Notes: generated by a model from the letters alone, not told the origin. A stretch of 7,682 nucleotides of DNA from JBBKWJ01 sp037968895 (GCA_037968895.1 JBBKWJ010000077.1:1-7682); one strand, 5' to 3'. Positions 1 to 5,965 are shown, counted from the first letter of the stretch. Numbers and translations: made by a program.

Positions 1-494
1 GCCCCTAGGTCGCCTTCTTCATATGACAGGCCGCCGACAGCGGCGTCACTGAGAACAGGGACAACGACCACTGACTCAACGGTGACTGGGCCCGATGCCG
101 AGACATACGTCAAGGTGACGTCAAGAAGAATTGGAGCGACTACAGATGGGTCTACCCGAATGTTCAATGCGGTGTAGTCGACCTCGCCAGGAACGAGCGT
201 GTCGTTGAAATAGAGGCTTGCGTGATCGAAAGTGTTTTCGGGGTATCCGACGTGGACTCCCTCGCCACCAGTGGCGCGAACCTGAAACTGGCTTGCCTCA
301 GTGATGTCGTCCATCCAGTCAAGCAAGACCCAGCTATCGAAGCCTGGCTTTACCGGAGCAGTCGTCTGGGTGATGAGGGTTACCTGTGCGTCACCGGTGC
401 CGATGAGCTCAGAATCGTCGATTGTTTGAGCGAAGGCAGGAGTACCACTGAGAGCAATGGCGCCGCCGACGGCAAACGCTGTGAGTTTCTTCAT
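1..494 (-). CDS. Secreted protein of unknown function, 3' end cut by the window edge
   Basis: An open frame of 164 codons runs leftward off the window without a stop. It begins with a clear signal peptide: MKK, then a hydrophobic stretch of about 15 residues, then an Ala-Phe-Ala site, with predicted cleavage after residue 22 (mature end QTIDD). The mature part is rich in Thr, Val and Asp and contains alternating hydrophobic strands (for example LLDVTLTYV at 123-131 and VESVVVVPV at 139-147), suggesting an all-beta, perhaps Ig-like, extracellular domain. There is no lipobox cysteine, so a lipoprotein is unlikely. An in-frame ATG at 527 would add 11 residues ahead of MKK. I prefer 494 because it gives a normal signal peptide. 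The gene lies 114 bp downstream of the GntR gene on the same strand. I do not recognise the family, and the C-terminus (possible anchor or sorting signal) is outside the window. Confidence 0.72.
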   Translation of the reverse strand, partial: MKKLTAFAVGGAIALSGTPAFAQTIDDSELIGTGDAQVTLITQTTAPVKPGFDSWVLLDWMDDITEASQFQVRATGGEGVHVGYPENTFDHASLYFNDTLVPGEVDYTALNIRVDPSVVAPILLDVTLTYVSASGPVTVESVVVVPVLSDAAVGGLSYEEGDLG

Positions 495-555
495 GCCCCG
501 TTCTTCGGCAGGTTCGGCACCATACATTGAGCGATTTCTGGGCTATAACCCTCTT

Positions 556-587
556 ATCCTGGCGTTTTGGGAAGAATTACCCAGGAT
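556..587. repeat. Inverted repeat in the gap between the regulator and the secreted-protein gene
   Basis: Perfect 7-bp arms ATCCTGG (556-562) and CCAGGAT (581-587) are separated by 18 bp. The repeat lies between the GntR stop and the start of the secreted-protein gene, about 30-60 bp ahead of the latter's candidate starts. No T-run follows in the direction of transcription, so an operator or promoter-proximal site seems more likely than a terminator. Arms this short can also occur by chance. Confidence 0.3.
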
Positions 588-608
588 CCATTCGCTAGAT
601 TCGACGCA

Positions 609-1346
609 CTAATCGACCAGCCGAAGCGACGCGGCACGGTCAAATGATTCATCGACGGTCGGAAGTTCGACCACAAACTGGGTCAGATGCGCCGGGAATA
701 CATGCTCTGACATGAGCACGGCGTCACCAGCCAGGGATCGTGTGGTCCGGAGAACGGTGAGCACCGCAGATTCTGCAGGCACGTCGAGAAGCGCGGCATC
801 GTCGGGTTGGACGACGGCGGCGCCGATTGTTTGAAGCGCTCCCCCAAGGGGCACATCGAGCAGGTCATAGAAGCTCTGGCGCTCGACATCTGCTTTCGAA
901 AGCTCCGCGCCAAGGTCTTCGCGACACCACACCGTGACTCGTGCCAGCGGCCGACCGTCAGAGAGATGGAGCCGGCGGACCTCGAGAACCCGCTGCCCGA
1001 GGGTCGCTGCCACGTTTGCAGGGGCTTCGACAAACTGGAATTCGAGGATCTGACGAGCGGACTCCCGCCCCGACCGCTCGAGTTGGCCTTCAATGGTTGC
1101 CAGACCAGTGAGCGGTTGCGCGAGCACCTCAGAAGGAACAAACCAGCCGAAACCTTGACGGGAGTCGACGAGGCCTTGAGATCGCAGGACTTCGAGCGCC
1201 TTGCGGATCGTGACCCGGCTCGCGTCGTACGATGCGCCAAGAGACGCCTCGCTCGGCAGCACTTGGCCAGCGGGGAATTCATCTGCAATTATGCGTCGAC
1301 GAAGGTCATCGGCGATTTCGTGGTATCGGATTCGTCTCAATTTCAA
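609..1346 (-). CDS. GntR-family (HutC/UTRA type) transcriptional regulator
   Basis: This 245-residue protein has the usual length and layout of HutC-subfamily GntR regulators. The N-terminal winged helix-turn-helix spans about residues 7-70 (YHEIADDLRRRI; LPSE at 30-33; SRVTIRKALEVLRSQGLV at 43-60; QGFGWFV wing at 64-70). A UTRA-like ligand-binding domain follows from about 85 to 235. Such proteins bind DNA as dimers and leave it on binding a small molecule. The ligand cannot be read from the sequence. The start is TTG at 1346, the first start codon after an in-frame TGA. There is no strong ribosome site, and a second TTG lies 6 bp further in. The gene is divergent from acn across 76 bp that hold a matching operator-like palindrome, so control of acn and of itself is the natural inference. 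Confidence 0.9.
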   Translation of the reverse strand: MKLRRIRYHEIADDLRRRIIADEFPAGQVLPSEASLGASYDASRVTIRKALEVLRSQGLVDSRQGFGWFVPSEVLAQPLTGLATIEGQLERSGRESARQILEFQFVEAPANVAATLGQRVLEVRRLHLSDGRPLARVTVWCREDLGAELSKADVERQSFYDLLDVPLGGALQTIGAAVVQPDDAALLDVPAESAVLTVLRTTRSLAGDAVLMSEHVFPAHLTQFVVELPTVDESFDRAASLRLVD

Positions 1347-1350
1347 TTCT

Positions 1351-1392
1351 TTGCTGGATTTTCAGCTCACTTGTATTACAGTTGTATCAGAT
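1351..1392 (+). promoter_or_regulatory. Candidate acn promoter with overlapping GntR operator
   Basis: TTGCTG (1351-1356) and TATTAC (1374-1379) are spaced by 17 bp and form a plausible sigma-A-type promoter for acn. The -10 lies inside TGTATTACA (1372-1380), a palindrome with a central odd base and the GT...AC core typical of GntR-family operators. TTGTAT occurs at 1371-1376 and again at 1382-1387, an 11-bp step of about one helical turn, which would suit two dimers side by side. On the other strand, TAATAC (1378-1373) could serve as the -10 of the regulator gene. A bound repressor would block both directions. The promoter and operator calls are pattern-based inference. Confidence 0.42.
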
Positions 1393-1412
1393 CGCACCGT
1401 TGACGCAAAGCC

Positions 1413-1418
1413 AGGAGA
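1413..1418 (+). promoter_or_regulatory. Shine-Dalgarno site that fixes the acn start
   Basis: AGGAGA lies 4 bp ahead of the ATG at 1423. It decides between this start and an open frame extending 74 codons further upstream, which would run antisense through the regulator gene and across its promoter. Confidence 0.75.
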
Positions 1419-1422
1419 CAAC

Positions 1423-3705
1423 ATGGCCACAGTAGGACCCGAGACCCCAATCGAACTCGTCGAGTCGGTGTACGCCACGCTCGAAGACCGAATTTCACGG
1501 GTGCGAACTCGCCTCGGACACCCCCTCACGTTGTCAGAGAAGATCCTCGCCAATCACCTTGACGATGTCGACGGTGCCGAGTTTGTACGCGGCGAGTCAT
1601 ACGTCGACTTCCGCCCCGACCGGGTCGCTATGCAGGACGCAACGGCGCAGATGGCGTGGCTCCAGTTCGATACGGCTGGGCTCACTGAAGTCCAGGTCCC
1701 CACTACGACCCACTGCGATCACTTGATCCAGGCGAAGGTCGAAGCGAAGCGTGATCTTCTGCGTGCCATCGACTCAAACGAAGAGGTCTACAACTTCCTA
1801 GAGTCAATTTCCGCCAAGTATGGCGGCGGTTTCTGGAAGCCAGGTAGCGGCATCATTCACCAGGTCGTCCTCGAGAACTACGCCTTCCCTGGCGGCATGA
1901 TGATCGGCACCGACAGCCACACGCCAAACGCGGGCGGCCTTGGCATGATCGCCATCGGAGTCGGCGGCGCTGATGCCGTCGACGTGATGACGGGCTTCCC
2001 CTGGAACGTCAAGGCGCCGAAACTCATCGGCGTTCACCTCACCGGTTCACTTAACGGCTGGGCGGCGCCGAAGGACGTTATTCTTAAGGTCGCTGAAATT
2101 CTCACCGTCAAGGGCGGCACCGGAGCGATCGTTGAATACTTCGGGTCAGGCGCCGAGTCGCTCAGCGCCACCGGCAAGGCAACCATCTGCAACATGGGGG
2201 CCGAGATTGGTGCAACCACCTCGCTGTTCCAATACGACGAATCAATCGCTCGCTACCTCAAGTCAACCGGCCGCGAAGCAACCGCCGATGCCGCTGACAA
2301 GGTTGCCGAGCACCTGCGGGCCGACGACGAGGTCTTCGCCAACCCCGGTGCTCACTTCGATCAGGTCATCGAGATCAATCTCGACGAGCTTCGTCCGCTC
2401 ATCAACGGACCACACACCCCCGACCTCGCACGTGAGCTTGGCCAGTTGGGCGCTGAAGCCGCCGAAAATGGCTGGCCGATGGAGATCAGCTCGGCCCTCA
2501 TCGGTAGCTGTACCAACTCCTCGTACGAAGACATCACCCGCGCTGCGTCAATTGCTCGCGAGGCCAAAGCGAACGGGCTCACTTCGAAGGTGCAGCTCCT
2601 CATCACGCCTGGTTCCGAGCAGGTTCGTGCCACCATTGAGCGTGACGGCCTTCTCGCCGACTTCGAGGCAATCGGTGCCACTGTGTTGGCCAACGCCTGC
2701 GGGCCATGCATTGGCCAGTGGGACCGTTCCGACGACCATGAACCGGGCGTTCCAAACGTCATCATCACCTCATACAACCGCAACTTCCCGAAGCGAAACG
2801 ACGGCGACGCCGCAACGCTTGCGTTTGTCACCTCACCAGAAACCGTTATGGCGCTAGCCCTCGCTGGCCGCGTCGACTTCGATCCTGTCACCGACACGCT
2901 CACAAACGACGCAGGCGAAGAGGTGTCACTCTCGACGCCAGTCGGCATCGAGCTCCCACCAAAGGGCTTCGACCCAGGCGAAGAGACCTTCCTCGCTCCC
3001 CCAGCAACCGGTGAGGGCATCGAAGTTGCGGTCTCACCAACGTCAGACCGCCTCCAGCTGTTGAAGCCATTTGAGCCTCAGCCTCTTGAGCGGTATGAAA
3101 ACATGCCGATCCTGGTGAAGGCGCACGGCAAGTTCACTACCGACCACATCTCGATGGCCGGCGTGTGGCTCAAGTACCGCGGCCACCTCGAAAACATCTC
3201 GGGCAACCTCTACCTCGGTGCCGTCAGCGCCTACAACGAGAACATCGTCGGCATGGGCAAGAACCAGTTGACCGGTGAGCGCCAGAGCTTTCCCGACATG
3301 GCGAAGGCATACCACGAGGCCGATCAGCCTTGGGTCGTCATTGGCGACGAGAACATGGGCGAAGGATCAAGCCGCGAGCATGCGGCCATGGAGCCTCGTT
3401 TCCGACTCGGCCTCGTCGCTATTGCTCGCAGCTTCGCCCGTATCCACGAGACCAACCTGAAGAAGCAGGGCATGGTCCCCCTTACGTTCGCCGACCCGGC
3501 CGACTACGACAAGATTGGCGAAGACGACCGTCTCACCATTGTTGGTCTTGGCGATCTTGCGCCGGACGCACAAGTCACCGTTCAGGTCAATCCGCCAGAA
3601 GGCGACTCTTGGACCTTCCTCACCAACCACACATTCTCCAATGATCAGATCGAGTGGTTCAAGGCAGGCTCAGCCCTCAACGTGATCCGCAAAAACCTCG
3701 CCTAA
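1423..3705 (+). CDS. acn: Aconitate hydratase (aconitase), mitochondrial-type
   Basis: This 760-residue enzyme interconverts citrate and isocitrate through cis-aconitate in the TCA cycle, using a cytoplasmic [4Fe-4S] cluster. The three cluster cysteines are present: Cys363 in GSCTNSS, and Cys426 and Cys429 in ACGPCIGQW. Active-site signatures include Asp99-His100 (THCDH), DSHTPN at 164-169, RNFPKRNDG, and the swivel-domain substrate loop GEGSSREHAA with Ser649, Ser650 and Arg651. The cysteine spacing and overall length fit the mitochondrial-type aconitase subfamily rather than the longer AcnA/IRP1 type common in many actinobacteria or AcnB. The gene looks intact. The ATG at 1423 has a good ribosome site. 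It is divergent from a GntR regulator and sits alone, with no other TCA-cycle gene beside it in the window. Function is very secure; regulation is inferred. Confidence 0.97.
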   Translation: MATVGPETPIELVESVYATLEDRISRVRTRLGHPLTLSEKILANHLDDVDGAEFVRGESYVDFRPDRVAMQDATAQMAWLQFDTAGLTEVQVPTTTHCDHLIQAKVEAKRDLLRAIDSNEEVYNFLESISAKYGGGFWKPGSGIIHQVVLENYAFPGGMMIGTDSHTPNAGGLGMIAIGVGGADAVDVMTGFPWNVKAPKLIGVHLTGSLNGWAAPKDVILKVAEILTVKGGTGAIVEYFGSGAESLSATGKATICNMGAEIGATTSLFQYDESIARYLKSTGREATADAADKVAEHLRADDEVFANPGAHFDQVIEINLDELRPLINGPHTPDLARELGQLGAEAAENGWPMEISSALIGSCTNSSYEDITRAASIAREAKANGLTSKVQLLITPGSEQVRATIERDGLLADFEAIGATVLANACGPCIGQWDRSDDHEPGVPNVIITSYNRNFPKRNDGDAATLAFVTSPETVMALALAGRVDFDPVTDTLTNDAGEEVSLSTPVGIELPPKGFDPGEETFLAPPATGEGIEVAVSPTSDRLQLLKPFEPQPLERYENMPILVKAHGKFTTDHISMAGVWLKYRGHLENISGNLYLGAVSAYNENIVGMGKNQLTGERQSFPDMAKAYHEADQPWVVIGDENMGEGSSREHAAMEPRFRLGLVAIARSFARIHETNLKKQGMVPLTFADPADYDKIGEDDRLTIVGLGDLAPDAQVTVQVNPPEGDSWTFLTNHTFSNDQIEWFKAGSALNVIRKNLA

Positions 3706-3707
3706 CG

Positions 3708-3730
3708 GGAACTTCACTGCGTTCAGTTCC
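3708..3730. repeat. Small hairpin just after acn
   Basis: Arms GGAACT (3708-3713) and AGTTCC (3725-3730) with an 11-base loop begin 2 bases after the acn stop. The stem is short and has no T-run. It is the first of three hairpins in the convergent gap and may help protect or end the acn mRNA. Confidence 0.35.
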
Positions 3731-3736
3731 TTGGCC

Positions 3737-3757
3737 TTTCGGCGCCGAGCGCCGAAA
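3737..3757 (+). terminator. GC-rich hairpin, probable acn transcription end
   Basis: A perfect 9-bp stem, TTTCGGCGC (3737-3745) and GCGCCGAAA (3749-3757), closes a 3-base loop (CGA) 32 bases after the acn stop. It is the strongest fold in the convergent gap. No long T-run follows, so it would be a non-canonical or Rho-assisted terminator, as is common in GC-rich actinobacteria. The fold is equally stable on the other strand and could also act on leftward transcripts from the P450 gene. Confidence 0.55.
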
Positions 3758-3785
3758 CGCAACGAACGGTTGGGGTCTGACACCG

Positions 3786-3803
3786 GGAACGCTTCAGCGT
3801 TCC
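3786..3803. terminator. Hairpin touching the P450 stop codon, possible two-way terminator
   Basis: A perfect 7-bp stem, GGAACGC (3786-3792) and GCGTTCC (3797-3803), has a 4-base loop TTCA. On the plus strand it is followed by a T-rich stretch (3804-3817) containing TTTT. On the minus strand the last base of the P450 TAG stop is the first base of the stem, so it would fold right at the end of that message. Fit as a terminator is better for rightward transcripts. Confidence 0.5.
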
Positions 3804-4861
3804 TAAGTGTTCGTTTTGAGGTAGACGGCTGGGGGTTTCTGGAAGATGTCGCCCGCGGGGGCGACAGATCGTTCGGTGTCGAGCGTCATGGTGTCGCAGC
3901 GTGCCAGGACTTGCTCGATGGCCACCCGCGCCTCCAAGCGGGCAAGATGCAAGCCAAGGCAGACATGAGGTCCCACGGCGAATGACAGGTGCGATCGGCC
4001 GTTTGCCCGATCGAGCCTGAACTCGTCTGGCTTCCCGAACACCTCTGGATCTCGGTTTGCGTCTCGTAGTGACACCTCTACGAAATCGCCGGCCGCAATC
4101 TGAACCTCGCCGAGTTCCGCGTCGCTGGTCGCATAGCGGTGCACGACCGCTGCAGCTGGATCAAATCGCAGCACTTCTTCGATGAAGGACTCACAGAGCC
4201 TTGGGTCGGCAACCATCATGTCGCGCATCGTCGACGATTCGAACGCCCGGTAGATCGCTGAGGCGATTGTCCCCTCGACGGTCTCAATCCCACCGAACAA
4301 TGCGACCGCAGTGTTGGACGCCGCCTCGACCGACGTGATCGATGCGTCTCCCGCAAGCAGATCAGCTACGACAGTCCCACCGAGGATCGCCTCTGACAGC
4401 ATCTCGTATGCCTCTCCAGCCGACGAGTCGCCAGCAGCGGACACCGCTCCGACGATCGATCGATACCACGCGAGCAAGGCTTCGGCTGTCAGTGGCAACG
4501 AGAAAAGCTCGATCATCACTTCGGCCGCGACGGGTGCTGCGAAGAGCGTCCGCCACTCCCCTTCAGAAGGAACAACCACCAATTGTCGCGCCACGATTGT
4601 GGCCACGGTGCCTTCGGCGTCGGCCGCTTGGCGTTTGGTAAACAGCGGCTGAAACGCTCGGCGCTGTCTGGCATGATTCGCCCCATCGGTCGACAGCATG
4701 CTCGGCCCAACGACCCGAGCAGTCGAGAAACGGGGGTCGTCAACGGTGAAGGCTGTTGCGTCGCGCAACACAGCGGCAGCCTCGTCGTAACGAGTAACAA
4801 CCCAGCCTTGCTTCGAATTGTCCCAGTGCGGCAAAGCGATCAGGCTAACTCGCTCGCCCAA
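3803..4861 (-). CDS. Cytochrome P450, short bacterial class
   Basis: This is a soluble heme-thiolate monooxygenase that would insert oxygen into a small organic substrate with electrons from a ferredoxin or similar partner. Numbering is from the TTG at 4861 (352 aa). The heme-binding loop FAVGPHVCLG has ligand Cys301. The I-helix has GGIET at 190-194 (acid Glu193, Thr194). The ExxR pair is Glu229 and Arg232, ANRDPEVF starts at 269, and the C-helix His63/Arg67 contact heme propionates. It is shorter than the usual 390-420 residues: the protein starts almost directly at the PHW...GWVVTRYD strand and lacks the helix A segment. TTG 4861 is chosen because AGGAG lies 10 bases upstream. A TTG at 4888 would add nine residues without a good ribosome site. 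Its start overlaps the kinase end by 22 bp, implying translational coupling. No ferredoxin or reductase gene lies nearby, and the substrate is unknown. Confidence 0.93.
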   Translation of the reverse strand: MGERVSLIALPHWDNSKQGWVVTRYDEAAAVLRDATAFTVDDPRFSTARVVGPSMLSTDGANHARQRRAFQPLFTKRQAADAEGTVATIVARQLVVVPSEGEWRTLFAAPVAAEVMIELFSLPLTAEALLAWYRSIVGAVSAAGDSSAGEAYEMLSEAILGGTVVADLLAGDASITSVEAASNTAVALFGGIETVEGTIASAIYRAFESSTMRDMMVADPRLCESFIEEVLRFDPAAAVVHRYATSDAELGEVQIAAGDFVEVSLRDANRDPEVFGKPDEFRLDRANGRSHLSFAVGPHVCLGLHLARLEARVAIEQVLARCDTMTLDTERSVAPAGDIFQKPPAVYLKTNT

Positions 4862-5715
4862 GGCGGGTTGGCTCCTGAGCGAGAGCAAGTAGCACCAGAA
4901 ACTCGGACGGCAAACTCAATGATTTCACGCCACTCATCGTGCTCGACGGCGTCGAGAGCTTCTCGGCTCGAAACCCCTCGTTCCCACAACTGAGCGAGAA
5001 CCGCGCCACAGAACGAATCGCCCGCGCCGACTGCGTCAACGAACTCAATCGGTTTGGCCGAGACGGCGACTACCGAGCCGTCTTGGAAGTACGCCTCGGC
5101 TCCCCGCGCTCCGACGGTGCGGATGACGATGGCGGGAGCAAAACCAAGCAGATCTTCGATCGACATGCCGATCCAGTCGAAATCTTCGTCAGACCCGCGG
5201 ATGATGTCGGCTCGCTGAAACCAGGTAGCGGCGTAGCGATGCCACTCGGCGACGTCGTCGATGATCTGTGGCCGGGCGTTCGGATCGAAAGAAACTAGCC
5301 CATCGTGAGACGCCATCAGCTCGGCGAAGCGGTCGGCGGTTCGGCCACGAAAGATCCCGAGCGTCCCACCATGAATAATGTGTGGCCCGTCGCCGAGTGG
5401 GGAAAGGTCGGACGACGACAGCATCGTGTCGGCTGTGTTCTCGCCCTCGAAGCGGAACGACTGCACTGGGACAGTGGTCACCACCGCACGGGCGGTTGGC
5501 TCGCTCCCCCGTTCGGTCACGGAAAGATCGACGCCGGACGCCTCTAGGTGCGCCCAAATCGCGTCACCATGTTCGTCGGTCGACACTCGGCCCAAGAATC
5601 CACACGGCACGCCAAGTCTGGCCACGGTGATCGCAGCGTTCATCGGGCCGCCTCCTGGTACCGCCCGACCATCGGGCATAACATCGACGAGTGCTTCACC
5701 ACAACTCACAATCAT
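4840..5715 (-). CDS. PfkB-family carbohydrate kinase, fructokinase-like
   Basis: This 291-residue cytoplasmic enzyme belongs to the ribokinase/PfkB fold and would phosphorylate a sugar or related hydroxyl compound with ATP. The N-terminal glycine signature is PGGGPMNAAITVARLG (20-35). The ATP/anion-hole motif VDAVGAGDSFCGAV (226-239) carries the predicted catalytic base Asp233. DPNARP (144-149) and the RGSDEDF segment (173-179, in place of the usual KxSxEE) resemble bacterial fructokinases. The length is normal and the C-terminus complete. ATG 5715 is the only reasonable start; the ribosome site (AGG about 10 bases upstream) is weak. It is the first gene of a two-gene unit with the P450 and is divergent from a LysR regulator. 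The exact sugar cannot be told, and pairing with a P450 is not an obvious pathway. Confidence 0.92.
   Translation of the reverse strand: MIVSCGEALVDVMPDGRAVPGGGPMNAAITVARLGVPCGFLGRVSTDEHGDAIWAHLEASGVDLSVTERGSEPTARAVVTTVPVQSFRFEGENTADTMLSSSDLSPLGDGPHIIHGGTLGIFRGRTADRFAELMASHDGLVSFDPNARPQIIDDVAEWHRYAATWFQRADIIRGSDEDFDWIGMSIEDLLGFAPAIVIRTVGARGAEAYFQDGSVVAVSAKPIEFVDAVGAGDSFCGAVLAQLWERGVSSREALDAVEHDEWREIIEFAVRVSGATCSRSGANPPWASELA
4872..4876 (-). promoter_or_regulatory. Ribosome site inside the kinase gene that favours the P450 start at 4861
   Basis: AGGAG on the minus strand lies 10 bases ahead of TTG 4861, within the last codons of the kinase gene. The alternative TTG at 4888 has no comparable site. 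Confidence 0.5.
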
Positions 5716-5737
5716 GCGCCAAGCCTAGCCGTGCGAT

Positions 5738-5777
5738 AAAACTGAAATACCGACTGCACTAGAGGCAGTCGGTATTT
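5738..5777 (-). terminator. Intrinsic terminator or attenuator upstream of the kinase gene
   Basis: A perfect 13-bp stem, AAATACCGACTGC on both strands (5745-5757 pairs with 5765-5777), has a 7-base loop. On the minus strand it is followed by CAG and then TTTT (5741-5738), while the plus strand lacks a T-run beyond the stem. It therefore fits leftward transcription, ending the candidate small RNA or conditionally stopping transcription before the kinase gene. Confidence 0.6.
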
Positions 5778-5858
5778 GCGGGGCGATCGGCACGAGGGGG
5801 ACCGACCAGATCGCCAAGCGAGTAGCCTCAAGAGGGGACCAGAGCTACTCGCCTTATA
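5738..5858 (-). ncRNA. Candidate 6C-like small RNA (or kinase leader) with two C-rich loops
   Basis: Three back-to-back hairpins occupy this stretch. Reading the minus strand: GCGAGTAGC/GCTACTCGC (5852-5844 and 5826-5818) is a perfect 9-bp stem with a 17-base loop containing GGTCCCCTC. Then, after TT, GGCGATC/GATCGCC (5815-5809 and 5788-5782) is a perfect 7-bp stem whose loop contains GGTCCCCCTC. Last comes a 13-bp terminator-like stem with a T-run. Two hairpins with C-rich loops followed by a terminator match the architecture of the actinobacterial 6C RNA, although these loops have runs of four and five C rather than six. UCCCC loops can pair with G-rich ribosome sites, which suggests antisense control of translation in trans. 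The end is 23 bases before the kinase ATG, so a cis-acting 5' leader with attenuation is the main alternative. The ends are estimated, about 121 nt. Confidence 0.5.
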
Positions 5859-5864
5859 GAGATC

Positions 5865-5893
5865 AATTTAGCTACCGGCGGGTCATCTGTCTA
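5865..5893 (-). promoter_or_regulatory. Candidate leftward promoter for the small RNA and/or kinase-P450 unit
   Basis: On the minus strand TAGACA (5893-5888) and TAAATT (5870-5865) are 17 bp apart, each matching four of six consensus positions. The predicted start near 5858 would include the whole first hairpin. A nearer TATAAG (5858-5853) lacks a -35 and would start inside the first stem, so I rank it lower. Confidence 0.4.
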
Positions 5894-5915
5894 CCAGTAC
5901 GTCGAGATACTTTCG

Positions 5916-5930
5916 ATCTGTTTGAGAGAT
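5916..5930. promoter_or_regulatory. Candidate LysR-family binding box (ATC-N9-GAT)
   Basis: ATC (5916-5918) and GAT (5928-5930) with nine bases between them form the T-N11-A dyad typical of LysR-type regulators, here with ATCT/AGAT arms. Its centre (5923) is 65 bp upstream of the predicted leftward start at about 5858, the classic recognition-site position for activation by this family, and 43 bp upstream of the LysR start codon, where it could mediate autoregulation. Short motifs like this also arise by chance. Confidence 0.42.
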
Positions 5931-5965
5931 GACAAGCGGATCGAGTTGTGCCATGATGTCCAACA

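Noticed and set aside
222..530. Plus-strand open frame of 102 codons
   Set aside because: It lies antisense to the signal-peptide-bearing minus-strand frame, resembles no family and has no ribosome site that stands out.
807..1403. Plus-strand open frame opposite the GntR gene
   Set aside because: Shadow of the GntR gene; the minus-strand product has a clear winged helix-turn-helix and UTRA domain.
1201..1422. 74-codon upstream extension of the aconitase frame
   Set aside because: It runs antisense through the GntR coding region and over the promoter/operator, its residues do not resemble an aconitase N-terminus, and the ATG at 1423 has a good ribosome site.
2361..3020. Minus-strand open frame of 219 codons inside acn
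   Set aside because: Shadow of the aconitase gene, with low-complexity Ser/Pro/Arg-rich composition and no recognisable domain.
4840..4888. Frameshift splitting a longer P450 or a kinase-P450 fusion
   Set aside because: The kinase has a complete C-terminus and its own stop, and the sequence upstream of the P450 in other frames does not encode the missing P450 N-terminus.
5745..5852. The three hairpins as a tRNA or as a plus-strand leader of the LysR gene
   Set aside because: There is no acceptor stem, T-loop consensus or anticodon arm for a tRNA. In the plus direction the loops would be G-rich and no U-run follows the stems, while the minus strand has a proper terminator-like end.
5745..5852. 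A canonical 6C RNA assignment
   Set aside because: The loops have only four and five consecutive C, below the six expected of the family, so I call it 6C-like and leave the family assignment open.
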